A stretch of 45,982 bases of DNA from an uncultured Ruminococcus sp. (lineage in GTDB: Bacteria; Bacillota; Clostridia; Oscillospirales; Ruminococcaceae): assembly GCA_902787365.1 (NCBI GenBank), contig CADAGC010000003.1:1-45982 (forward strand). Reading direction: 5' to 3'. The position numbers and the translations under genes are program-made. Each line of letters begins with the position of its first letter. The first letter of the stretch is position 1. Shown piece after piece: positions 1 to 7,972 of the stretch. Below the pieces are notes generated by a model. It was given only the letters and a program-made list of their open reading frames with translations, did no database searches and was not told the origin of the DNA.

Positions 1-1
1 A

Positions 2-1246
2 ATGGCAATGAGCGCAAACAGTGCACTCAACAAGAACAACTCAACAGTAGCAGGTAACCTGCAGAAGCTTTCCACAGGCTTCAGAATCAACCGTGCAGCT
101 GACGACGCTTCGGGTCTGGCAGTTTCAGAGAAGATGAAGGCTCAGATCAAGGCTCTCGATCAGGCTAACAAGAACGCACAGGACGGCGCTTCCCTTATCA
201 AGACCGCTGAAGGTTACATGGGTGAGGTTCACGATATGCTTAACCGTATCGTAGAGCTCGCTGAGAAATCGGCTAACGGTACTTTTGAGACTGTTTCCGG
301 CGGTATTGATGCTGAGGATTTCGGCAAGGCAGGTACAGACCGTCAGGCTATCCAGGACGAGGTTGACCAGCTTACATCTGAAATCGACAGAATCGCTACA
401 ACAGCTAACTTTAACCAGCTTAAGCTTATGGACGGTAATCTTTCGTCCAAGATGACAGCTGACGATATCACTAAAGCTAATACAGAACTTGCAAAGCAGG
501 CAAAAACAGGCGCTGCTGCTGTTGGCGATGTAAAGAGTGTGAAGCTTTATGCAGCAACTACTGGTGCTGATGGCACAGTAAACATAACAGAATTAACTGA
601 GGCTAATTCTAAAACAGCTGATGCTATACTTGTTGGAAAAACTGTAATTACAACAGCAGCAGCGGATGCAAGTGGTGATACTCCGGCGGTTACAGAGAAA
701 ACAGCAACCACTTATGAGACATATGAGGGCGGCTCTAAGGGCGGCTTAAAGCTTCAGATAGGTGAGACATCAACATCATCTGATAGCCTTACTGTAAATG
801 TTAGAAACTTCAAGACAAGCTCACTGTTTGCAACTGTTAACAAATATGTTAACGGCGACGGTGATTCGTACAGCGCAACTAAGGCAGAAGGTAACAAGGA
901 TCTCGTTGTACACAACGACAAGTCCGAAAATGCAAAAGGTCTTACAATCAATGTTTCTAATCAGGACGCAGCCGCATTCGCAGCAGAGGCTATCCGTTCA
1001 GTAATCAACGAAGTATCCTCACAGAGAGCTACTCTCGGTGCTATGGAGAACAGACTTGATTACACAATGAACAACCTCGATACAGCATCGCAGAACATCA
1101 CAGACGCTAACTCCAGAATCCGTGACACAGATATGGCTAAGACCATGATGCAGTATACTCAGGGCAATACCCTTACACAGGCTGCTCAGGCTATGCTCGC
1201 TCAGGCAAACCAGGCTCCTTCACAGGTTCTCCAGCTGCTCCAGTAA
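2..1246 (+). CDS. Flagellin, 5' end clipped by window edge
   Basis: Structural subunit of the flagellar filament, exported through the flagellar type III apparatus. The N-terminal D0/D1 region is clear (SANSALNKNN, LSTGFRINRAADDASGLAVS) and the C-terminal D0/D1 region is equally canonical (NRLDYTMNNLDTASQNITDA, ending QAPSQVLQLLQ). Between them, residues about 150-310 form a low-similarity, Ala/Thr/Lys-rich surface domain. Flagellins normally begin about 8-10 residues before the SANSAL segment (a M..I.HN... leader), and the reading frame is open to base 1, so the true start very probably lies just outside the window. It is followed by a strong terminator and is therefore likely monocistronic at its 3' end. 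Family assignment is certain; only the start is missing. Confidence 0.96.
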   Translation: MAMSANSALNKNNSTVAGNLQKLSTGFRINRAADDASGLAVSEKMKAQIKALDQANKNAQDGASLIKTAEGYMGEVHDMLNRIVELAEKSANGTFETVSGGIDAEDFGKAGTDRQAIQDEVDQLTSEIDRIATTANFNQLKLMDGNLSSKMTADDITKANTELAKQAKTGAAAVGDVKSVKLYAATTGADGTVNITELTEANSKTADAILVGKTVITTAAADASGDTPAVTEKTATTYETYEGGSKGGLKLQIGETSTSSDSLTVNVRNFKTSSLFATVNKYVNGDGDSYSATKAEGNKDLVVHNDKSENAKGLTINVSNQDAAAFAAEAIRSVINEVSSQRATLGAMENRLDYTMNNLDTASQNITDANSRIRDTDMAKTMMQYTQGNTLTQAAQAMLAQANQAPSQVLQLLQ

Positions 1247-1312
1247 TAGTAGTTGTTCTAACATTGTCATTAACATTCGGCACTTACACGAATGCTTAAT
1301 TAAACACACAAG

Positions 1313-1345
1313 ACCCTCCCTGAGAAACGGGGAGGGTTTTTGTTT
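1313..1345 (+). terminator. Rho-independent terminator after flagellin
   Basis: ACCCTCCC (1313-1320) pairs with GGGAGGGT (1330-1337) around a 9-nt loop and is followed by a T-rich tract. It lies about 65 nt after the flagellin stop codon. Confidence 0.9.
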
Positions 1346-1368
1346 ATGCTGTTTGTAATCGCCCTCCC

Positions 1369-1397
1369 TTGACAAATCGTGCTTTTTGTGGTAAAAT
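1369..1397 (+). promoter_or_regulatory. Sigma-A type promoter for the transglutaminase/dockerin gene
   Basis: TTGACA at 1369-1374 and TAAAAT at 1392-1397 are separated by 17 bp. The gene start is 55 bp downstream, preceded by a GGGAGGGG ribosome site. Confidence 0.75.
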
Positions 1398-1451
1398 CAA
1401 TATATAATGTTGATAATTTTTGAAATATTTAACAATTCGGGAGGGGATTAA

Positions 1452-3095
1452 ATGTTTGTTAAAAAGATAGTCTCGCTGCTTGCGGCGGCGGTGATGATAA
1501 CGGGTGTGGGCGGCACGACGTGGTATCAGACACGCTCTATCGAAGCTCACGCTGTAACAGAAACAGCACAGCAGGCCGACCATAGCGAACTGCTGACTAT
1601 GTGCCGTGGCAATTATGCATATAACGACCTCGGCAAGAAATCTAACGGCAAGGCTATGCAGCAGTTCTATGATAAGCTGTTTGAAGCCTACTCTAAGGTG
1701 TGGACTGACGGCGTTGATTATAAACAATACCCGAATAGTACTGGGATATATGTTGCAGAAAAAATAAATATTAAAGAACTTGGTCTTACATCAGATGAAG
1801 CAATAGCGTGTTACTGTGCACTTAGATACGATAATCCTGCTATGTACTATCTTATTAACTCTTTTGTTCCAAGCGATACTACCTATTTCTGCCTTATAAA
1901 TAAGGAGTATATAAAAGCCTCCGTCAGAGAGACTATTCAGCAGCAGATATATGACTATGTTATCTCAATGACCTCTGCGACAGAGGGCTATACAAGGCGC
2001 TATGAGCGTGCGCTTATCCTCCACGATAAGATGCTGCCCCTTGTGACCTATAACTATGACGATATGAGTGCTGTTTATTCCCATAATATAGTGGGCACGG
2101 TGGTCAATAAGACGGGCGTTTGCGAAAGCTATGCCAAGGCCTATCAGATGCTTCTCAATTATGTGGGGATAGATAATCTTCTCGTTATCGGAACAGAAAA
2201 GGAAAGCGGCGGCGGCCACGCATGGAACGCCGTGAAAATGGATAACGGCACATACTATTTCACAGACCCTACCTGGGACGATAAGCGTAATACCCATAGA
2301 TATTTCGCAAAGGGCTATACCGTCTTTAATGAGGGACATACCGTCAATTCTGCTTCTGAAACGGGTGTGAATTACTACTACTCAATGCCCTCGGGCATAC
2401 CCACCACAGACTATAACTGCCAGTCAAATAGCCCTACTCTCTATAATCAGATGCAGGACTATTCTTTCTATATAAATGAGGATAATACCATAACGATAGT
2501 CAGCTACCTCGGCAGCGCACAGAAAGTTAATATCCCCTCGGAGATACTCGGCTTCCCTGTGACGGGTATAGGCGCAGATGCGTTCTTTAACTGCACCAAG
2601 ATCACAGAGCTGATATTGCCCGAAACCCTTAAAACTATTGAGCGTGGTGCGTTTTTCCATGCGCTGACCAAAGCTACGAGTATAACTATCCCTAAGAGCG
2701 TGACGATGGTCGATGACTACTCTATCGGCTGGAAAGTCACAACGTCGGGCGGCAGCTATTCATATGACGGCGATTACAGCGTATTCAAGCCCGGCAAGAT
2801 AAGCACCCTTACTATCTGCTGCTATAAAAACTCTGCGGCGCATAAATACGCCGTAAAGAACGGTTTTAGCTACACCTTGCTCGAAGAGCCTGCGGCGATG
2901 TTGGGTGATGTCAACGGCGATAGTGAGATAAACATCAAGGACGTAGCCTTGCTTAAGCAGTATCTTGCCAAGTGGAATGTGGATATTGATAAAGACGCTG
3001 CCGATGCTAACGGCGACGGCAAGATCAATATAAAGGATCTTGCGCTGCTTAAGCAGTATATTGCTAAATGGAACGTCAAGCTCGGTGCAGCGTGA
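1452..3095 (+). CDS. Secreted transglutaminase-like / BspA-type LRR / dockerin protein
   Basis: A secreted 547-residue protein, probably assembled on a cellulosome-like scaffold. An N-terminal signal peptide (about residues 1-34, two Lys then a hydrophobic stretch ending near EAHA) is followed by a transglutaminase-like/papain-fold domain with a complete Cys-His-Asp set: Cys224 in TGVCESY, His256 in GGHAWNA and Asp272 in FTDPTWDD. Residues about 345-440 carry BspA-like leucine-rich repeats (IPSEILGFPVTGIGADAF and ILPETLKTIERGAF). The C terminus is a type I dockerin with two Ca-binding F-hand repeats (DVNGDSEINIKD and DANGDGKINIKD). Members of the transglutaminase-like fold can be proteases or crosslinkers; which applies here is not visible. 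The gene has its own promoter and a GGGAGGGG ribosome site. No strong terminator follows. Confidence 0.93.
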   Translation: MFVKKIVSLLAAAVMITGVGGTTWYQTRSIEAHAVTETAQQADHSELLTMCRGNYAYNDLGKKSNGKAMQQFYDKLFEAYSKVWTDGVDYKQYPNSTGIYVAEKINIKELGLTSDEAIACYCALRYDNPAMYYLINSFVPSDTTYFCLINKEYIKASVRETIQQQIYDYVISMTSATEGYTRRYERALILHDKMLPLVTYNYDDMSAVYSHNIVGTVVNKTGVCESYAKAYQMLLNYVGIDNLLVIGTEKESGGGHAWNAVKMDNGTYYFTDPTWDDKRNTHRYFAKGYTVFNEGHTVNSASETGVNYYYSMPSGIPTTDYNCQSNSPTLYNQMQDYSFYINEDNTITIVSYLGSAQKVNIPSEILGFPVTGIGADAFFNCTKITELILPETLKTIERGAFFHALTKATSITIPKSVTMVDDYSIGWKVTTSGGSYSYDGDYSVFKPGKISTLTICCYKNSAAHKYAVKNGFSYTLLEEPAAMLGDVNGDSEINIKDVALLKQYLAKWNVDIDKDAADANGDGKINIKDLALLKQYIAKWNVKLGAA

Positions 3096-3153
3096 TTAGG
3101 AATGATACTTGACCCGTGCGGCCGAGCACCCCGATTTATTAATACATTTTCTA

Positions 3154-3182
3154 TTGCTTTTTGGCTTTGATAGTGATATAAT
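3154..3182 (+). promoter_or_regulatory. Promoter for the MATE transporter gene
   Basis: TTGCTT (3154-3159), 17-bp spacer, perfect TATAAT (3177-3182). It predicts a transcript start near 3189 and a 60-nt 5' UTR that contains the hairpin at 3199-3227. Confidence 0.7.
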
Positions 3183-3198
3183 ATCTTTTGTAGAAACA

Positions 3199-3227
3199 GA
3201 CCGCACGGAGCTGACCTCTGTGCGGTC
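3199..3227 (+). promoter_or_regulatory. 12-bp hairpin in the 5' UTR of the MATE gene
   Basis: GACCGCACGGAG (3199-3210) pairs with CTCTGTGCGGTC (3216-3227) with one G-U pair and a 5-nt loop. It ends 8 nt before the AAAGGAG ribosome site (3236-3242). It has no T-run after it, so it is not a standard terminator. It could stabilise the mRNA or be part of a translational switch. Confidence 0.6.
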
Positions 3228-3248
3228 GTGTCTGTAAAGGAGAAATAT

Positions 3249-4625
3249 ATGAGGTCAAAAACCAAGGAAATAAATATGCTTGAGGGGTCAATTGGCGATA
3301 AGACGCTGAAATTCGCCCTGCCCCTCGCTGCAACGGGTATACTCCAGCAGCTTTTCAATGCGGCGGATATCGCCGTGGTGGGGCGCTTTGTGGGTAAGAA
3401 TGCTATGGCGGCTGTCGGCTCTAATGCCCCGCTTATAAACCTTATAATAAGCCTGTTTATAGGCATATCAATAGGCGCAAATGTTGTTATAGCAAGCTAT
3501 ACAGGCCAGAAAAACGATAAGGCCGTCGGCCGTGCGGTGCATACGGCACTTACTGTGGCATTTATCAGCGGCGTGCTGCTCTGCCTTTTGTGTGAAGCGC
3601 TTGCCGAGCCGATTCTCGGGCTTATGTCTATCCCCGAGAATGTGTTTGATATGTCGCTGCTCTATTTCAGGGTCTATCTGCTGGGGCTGCCCGTTATACT
3701 GCTCTATGACTTTGCATCAGCAATATTCCGCAGCCGTGGCAACACCGCAACGCCCCTTATCTGCCTTACAGTTTCGGGCGTTATTAACGTGGGGCTTAAC
3801 CTTTTCTTCGTGCTCGTGCTCGGAATGACCGTAAACGGCGTGGCACTCGCTACCGCTATATCGAACTTAGTCAGCTCGGCGCTGCTTATATTCTTTCTTG
3901 CAAAGGACGAGGGCGCTGTGCATTTCTCGTTTAAAAAGCTCGGGGTGGATAAGCGCATATTCATTCAGATGATAAGCATAGGCATTCCCGCAGGTATTCA
4001 GGGTATGGTGTTCTCGCTTTCAAACCTCATACTCCAGTCGGCAGTAAACAGGCTTGGCGAGGACGTTATGGCAGGCTCGTCGGCGGCGTTCAATATCGAG
4101 ATATTCTGCTACTATGTGCTCAATTCTTTTGGGCAGGCGTGTACTACATTCATCGGGCAGAACTACGGCGCAAACAAGCCCGACAGATGCAAGCGTGTGC
4201 TTAAGATAACCTTTTTGCAGGATATGGTGTTCACTATTGCGATTGCAGGCATAATACTGCTCACAGGCAGATATCTCATAGCCCTTTTCAACTCTGACCC
4301 CGATGTTATCGCCGTGGGCAGGGTAAGGCTCAAATTCATACTCACGGCAGAATTCATAAACGTCATAATCGAGATACTATCGGGCTATATGCGGGGCTTT
4401 GGCTATTCATTCGTGCCTGCGGTGGTGTGTATGGCGGGCATATGCGGCGTGAGGATAAGCTGGATGTATGCGGTGTTTATGAGGCACCAGAGCTTTTCGA
4501 CCCTTATGATGGCATACCCCATAAGCTGGGCGGTCACGGCAATAGCGCTGTGTGCGGCGGCTGTTTATGTCAACAAGAAAAAGCTTGGAGACTTTTATTC
4601 GGGCGGCAGGAGCAAAACAGTATAA
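3249..4625 (+). CDS. MATE-family multidrug/toxin efflux transporter
   Basis: A membrane antiporter of the MATE family that exports organic cations or other small molecules using a Na+ or H+ gradient; the substrate cannot be read from the sequence. At 458 residues it has the usual length and about 12 hydrophobic segments. The N-terminal half carries the family pattern (PLAATGILQQLFNAADIAVV and GRFVGKNAMAAVGS), and the second half repeats it (IGIPAGIQGMVFSLSNLILQ). The start at 3249 is chosen over an in-frame upstream ATG because AAAGGAG sits 6 nt before it. It has its own promoter and a hairpin-containing leader, and it is followed by a perfect palindrome. Confidence 0.92.
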   Translation: MRSKTKEINMLEGSIGDKTLKFALPLAATGILQQLFNAADIAVVGRFVGKNAMAAVGSNAPLINLIISLFIGISIGANVVIASYTGQKNDKAVGRAVHTALTVAFISGVLLCLLCEALAEPILGLMSIPENVFDMSLLYFRVYLLGLPVILLYDFASAIFRSRGNTATPLICLTVSGVINVGLNLFFVLVLGMTVNGVALATAISNLVSSALLIFFLAKDEGAVHFSFKKLGVDKRIFIQMISIGIPAGIQGMVFSLSNLILQSAVNRLGEDVMAGSSAAFNIEIFCYYVLNSFGQACTTFIGQNYGANKPDRCKRVLKITFLQDMVFTIAIAGIILLTGRYLIALFNSDPDVIAVGRVRLKFILTAEFINVIIEILSGYMRGFGYSFVPAVVCMAGICGVRISWMYAVFMRHQSFSTLMMAYPISWAVTAIALCAAAVYVNKKKLGDFYSGGRSKTV

Positions 4626-4629
4626 GAAC

Positions 4630-4651
4630 AAATGTTCCATGTGGAACATTT
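4630..4651. repeat. Palindrome resembling a ParB-binding parS site
   Basis: Two perfect 10-nt arms (4630-4639 and 4642-4651) flank a central TG. The core 16-mer at 4633-4648, TGTTCCATGTGGAACA, has the layout of parS (TGTTNCACGTGNAACA) with one central substitution. The 2-nt centre makes it a poor hairpin, so a protein-binding site is more likely than a terminator. Confidence 0.5.
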
Positions 4652-4723
4652 TGAGAAAACTGCGTATTTTCAGGCGTTTACAGATGACGGATTTTTAAGG
4701 CGGCACCAAAAAGGAGTGACGTT

Positions 4724-5581
4724 ATGAACGAGATAAAAAACACAGTATTCACAGGCGAGAGAGCCGAGTTTGCGGCAAAGAACACAAAATACATATCCTG
4801 CACCTTTGAGGACGGCGAGAGCCCCTTAAAGCACAGCGAGGATATTATTGCTGAGGGCTGCGACTTCAGGTGGAAATACCCTTTCTGGTACAGCAAGGGC
4901 ATCACCGTGCATGGCTGCACCTTTCACGAAATGGGCAGAGCGGGCGTGTGGTATTCAAAAGACATAAGATTTAGTGACGTAAAATACATAGCCCCCAAGG
5001 GTTTTCGTCGCTGCGAGGGGCTGAGGCTTGAAAAAGTCTGCCTGCCCTTTGCGCAGGAAACGCTGTGGGAATGCCGTGATGTGACCCTTAAAAACGTTCA
5101 CGCCGAGGGCGACTACCTTGCCATGAACTGCGATGGCATGGACGTTGACGGGCTGACCTTAGACGGCAACTACTGCTTTGACGGCGCCAAGAACGTAACG
5201 ATAAGAAACAGCGTGCTCAACAGCAAAGACGCATTCTGGAACAGCGAGAACATCACCGCCGAAAACTGCAAAATATACGGTGAATACTTAGGCTGGAACT
5301 CAAAAAACCTACGGCTGATAAACTGCGAGATAGAGAGCCTGCAGGGGCTTTGCTTTATCGAGGGGCTTTATATGCGTGGCTGCACGCTGGGTGGCACGAC
5401 GCTTTGCTTTGAATACTGTTCGGGCATTGATGCGCAGATAACGGGGGAGATAGAGAGTGTCAAAAACCCCATATCGGGTGTTATCAGGGCGGGCAGCATA
5501 GGCGAGGTCATCGCAGAGCCTGAAAGGGTGGATGTGGGGAGGACTAAGATGATTGTCGGGGAGAGTAGTGATATAAACTGA
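4724..5581 (+). CDS. DUF3737 family protein, right-handed beta-helix
   Basis: An uncharacterised 285-residue protein of the DUF3737 family, recognised by its length, its opening (F.GERA.F..KN...I..CTFE.GESPLKHS) and its regular short repeats of the type 'NxxxxNCxI/xxGxxFW.S' that predict a pectate-lyase-like right-handed beta-helix. There is no signal peptide or membrane segment, so it is presumably cytoplasmic. No catalytic residues can be assigned. It has a good ribosome site (AAAGGAG) and stands alone, ending at a bidirectional terminator shared with the large - strand operon. Confidence 0.85.
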   Translation: MNEIKNTVFTGERAEFAAKNTKYISCTFEDGESPLKHSEDIIAEGCDFRWKYPFWYSKGITVHGCTFHEMGRAGVWYSKDIRFSDVKYIAPKGFRRCEGLRLEKVCLPFAQETLWECRDVTLKNVHAEGDYLAMNCDGMDVDGLTLDGNYCFDGAKNVTIRNSVLNSKDAFWNSENITAENCKIYGEYLGWNSKNLRLINCEIESLQGLCFIEGLYMRGCTLGGTTLCFEYCSGIDAQITGEIESVKNPISGVIRAGSIGEVIAEPERVDVGRTKMIVGESSDIN

Positions 5582-5582
5582 A

Positions 5583-5612
5583 AACAGGGGGCTGTTGTAA
5601 GCCCCCTGTTTT
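5583..5612. terminator. Bidirectional terminator between DUF3737 gene and glycan operon
   Basis: AACAGGGGGCT (5583-5593) pairs perfectly with AGCCCCCTGTT (5600-5610) around a 6-nt loop. T-runs follow on both strands, so it can end both the + strand DUF3737 transcript and the - strand operon, whose last stop codon is at 5650. Confidence 0.92.
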
Positions 5613-5649
5613 TATATTGTTACTGTTTTTATGCGCTGCTGCAAAATGG

Positions 5650-6774
5650 CTATTTCTTTCCGAGTATCTTTATCTCGCCCAGGAATGATCTTCTGTTTAT
5701 AACAAGACCTCTGAACACTCTGTAAAGCCAGCCGACGGGCAAAAGTACCTTATGTTTATATGCCCATGGTACAGATTCTTTGTAGAATTCAAGCGGCGGG
5801 AATACTCTATACAGCATATATCTTGCTTTTGAGCCTTTGCCGTGTTTTTTGATGCCGTTATTTACAGAATTCTTGAACGAACCGTATGTGCCTGAGAAGA
5901 TATAATAGTCAAGCTGTGCTTTTTCGGCTTCATCGAGCTTTTTGCCTTCAAGCACCTTAAAAGCAAGGCTGCGGCTTTGCTTTTCGTAATCGGCAATGCC
6001 GAGCTTTTCAAACTCACGGGTGATATAGTCATAGTCAAGCACATTGTTATATCTGCTGATATATATATAGCTGTCTACCAGCGAGCGTATGCCTGTGCCG
6101 CCAAGTGAATAGTGGCTGTATTCGTGAGCTATCATATAGATATAGAAATCTTCTTTGGTAAAATGGTAGCCGAAAGAATTATCTTCATCTTTTATCAGGC
6201 GGTCTTTTACCGATTCATAATAGCTGTAGAACAAATGGAAATTACGTTTATTGAACAACTCGCTGTGAAGCTCAAAGTTATATACGGGCTGTTTATAGTA
6301 TGCATCGTCCTTATGAGCGCCGAATTGCTCACTTTCATAATCAAGGCTGAGCATAATATCTCTGGCTGTTTCACGGAAGCTGCCGTCATAGAGAATGTCA
6401 TTATCAGACATCTGGCGCATACCAAGCTGAGGATAGAGATCTTTCATTATCACGCCCTTAAGCGGAATATACCATATACCCTCGTCCTCAAACCGTGAAA
6501 GGATATTTGCCCTTTCTGCATCAAAAAGTATATTCTTGCATATGGCCTTGTTTTTTGCTTCTTCAAAGGCTGCATCTTCCACTCCTGCTGACTCTAAAGC
6601 ATAAGCCGTCATAGCTGTCAGCGATTGTGACTGTGCATATTCAAAAAGCTGCTGCATATCCATTTTTGCGAGCTTTTCCTTTGAAGGTATCTTGCCTTGC
6701 AATACACATCTTATGAGATATATCATATAGAATGCATTTTGCTTGCAGTCATGTTTGTTCATCTTTATATCCAA
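5650..6774 (-). CDS. NTP_transf_5-type nucleotidyltransferase-like protein, last gene of operon
   Basis: A 374-residue protein related to the uncharacterised nucleotidyltransferase family NTP_transf_5, frequent in polysaccharide and cell-surface loci. The key block is in the first third: WYIPLKGVIMKDLYP followed by RQMSDNDIL, which matches the family's LKG...YP...R...D.D pattern, with the acidic DND as possible metal ligands. The rest is predicted helical. Family members are suspected to transfer nucleotidyl or phosphoryl groups, but no substrate is established. It begins 27 bp after phosphonopyruvate decarboxylase and ends at the terminator, so it belongs to the operon; its role in the glycan is inference only. 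Confidence 0.75.
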   Translation of the reverse strand: MDIKMNKHDCKQNAFYMIYLIRCVLQGKIPSKEKLAKMDMQQLFEYAQSQSLTAMTAYALESAGVEDAAFEEAKNKAICKNILFDAERANILSRFEDEGIWYIPLKGVIMKDLYPQLGMRQMSDNDILYDGSFRETARDIMLSLDYESEQFGAHKDDAYYKQPVYNFELHSELFNKRNFHLFYSYYESVKDRLIKDEDNSFGYHFTKEDFYIYMIAHEYSHYSLGGTGIRSLVDSYIYISRYNNVLDYDYITREFEKLGIADYEKQSRSLAFKVLEGKKLDEAEKAQLDYYIFSGTYGSFKNSVNNGIKKHGKGSKARYMLYRVFPPLEFYKESVPWAYKHKVLLPVGWLYRVFRGLVINRRSFLGEIKILGKK

Positions 6775-6800
6775 CTTTCAAATAAAATGCGAAGATCAGC

Positions 6801-7922
6801 TTATCTGCCGCTGAGGTAGTTCATAAAGTTCTGCTTGTTCTCAAGTGCGGTGGTCGTGGGTCTGCCCAGATCATCTCTTGCGCCTATCGAGCATTTTACT
6901 TCGATAAGGCTGAGTTCACTGCGGCTCTTTGCTTTTTCAAGCTCGCTGTCAAGTGCTTCAAAGCTGTCAACAGACACAGCGTTAGGGTAGCCACAGGCCT
7001 TTGCGACCGCAACAAGGTCTATATCGCCTGCGACTGTAGGCATACCGCCGACAGTTTCGTGGGCTGAGTTATTTATTATTATATGTATCATATTAGCGGG
7101 CTTGTTTGCGCCGAGCACTGCCATAGAGCCCATATGCATCAGCACAGCGCCGTCGCCGTCTATACACCATATCCTCTTTTCCGGCTGATTAATTGCAACG
7201 CCGAGAGCTATAGAGGAGCTGTGACCCATAGAGCCGACTGTAAGGAAATCATACCCATGGCTCTGAGAATTTGCCTCACGTATCTCAAAAAGCTCACGGC
7301 TCGCCTTACCGGTGGTGCTGACTATCGGGTCTTCACCGCTGAAGCTGACGATATGACGGATTATTTCTTCACGCATCATTGTATTATTATTTTTATACTC
7401 GACCTTGGGGGCATCTGTGAGCGCACCCTTACGCACAACGAACGCCACCTGTTTGCCCTTTGCAAGCAATTCTCTAAAGCCGTTCATAGCAGCTGTAAGT
7501 TCATCGGCAGTAGTATCTTTGCTTATGATAAAGGAAGCTATATCCATATCATCAAGCAGCTTTACGGTGACCTCGCCCTGATAGATATGCTGGGGCTCGT
7601 CATGTATGCCGGGCTCGCCACGCCAGCCTACAATGAATATTATAGGTATAGCATAAACCTTTTCATTGAGCAGGCTTGCTACGGGGTTTATTATATTGCC
7701 CTCGCCGGAGTTTTGCATATACACTACAGGTACTTTGCCTGTTGCAAGGTGATAGCCTGCTGCAAGTGCGGTACAGTTGCCCTCGTTGGCAGCGATAATA
7801 TGGTGATTACTGTCGATGCCGTATGTGTCCATAAGGTAGTTGCACAGTGCCTTGAGCTGTGAATCGGGAACGCCCGTATAAAAATCGGCACCTATTATTT
7901 TAACAAGCTCTTCTACTTTCAT
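6801..7922 (-). CDS. aepY: Phosphonopyruvate decarboxylase
   Basis: Thiamine-diphosphate enzyme that decarboxylates phosphonopyruvate to phosphonoacetaldehyde, pulling the unfavourable PEP mutase equilibrium towards C-P bond formation. At 373 residues it has the expected length. The N-terminal pyrimidine-binding domain shows FYTGVPDSQLK, the ThDP-activating Glu region AANEGNCTALAAGYHLATGK and QNSGEGN. The C-terminal domain has the ThDP/Mg motif GDGAVLMHMG followed after about 20 residues by INN. The family also includes sulfopyruvate decarboxylase; the PEP mutase at 11716-13014 in the same operon decides for phosphonopyruvate. It lies between the unassigned oxidoreductase (50 bp) and the NTP_transf_5 gene. 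Confidence 0.93.
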   Translation of the reverse strand: MKVEELVKIIGADFYTGVPDSQLKALCNYLMDTYGIDSNHHIIAANEGNCTALAAGYHLATGKVPVVYMQNSGEGNIINPVASLLNEKVYAIPIIFIVGWRGEPGIHDEPQHIYQGEVTVKLLDDMDIASFIISKDTTADELTAAMNGFRELLAKGKQVAFVVRKGALTDAPKVEYKNNNTMMREEIIRHIVSFSGEDPIVSTTGKASRELFEIREANSQSHGYDFLTVGSMGHSSSIALGVAINQPEKRIWCIDGDGAVLMHMGSMAVLGANKPANMIHIIINNSAHETVGGMPTVAGDIDLVAVAKACGYPNAVSVDSFEALDSELEKAKSRSELSLIEVKCSIGARDDLGRPTTTALENKQNFMNYLSGR

Positions 7923-7972
7923 TATATGACCCTTTCTATGCTGATGCTTTAAGTCTTAAGCGGAATGCATTA

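Noticed and set aside
4630-4651. Rho-independent terminator after the MATE gene
   Set aside because: The palindrome has only two central bases, too few for a normal hairpin loop, and is AT-rich with no proper T-run.
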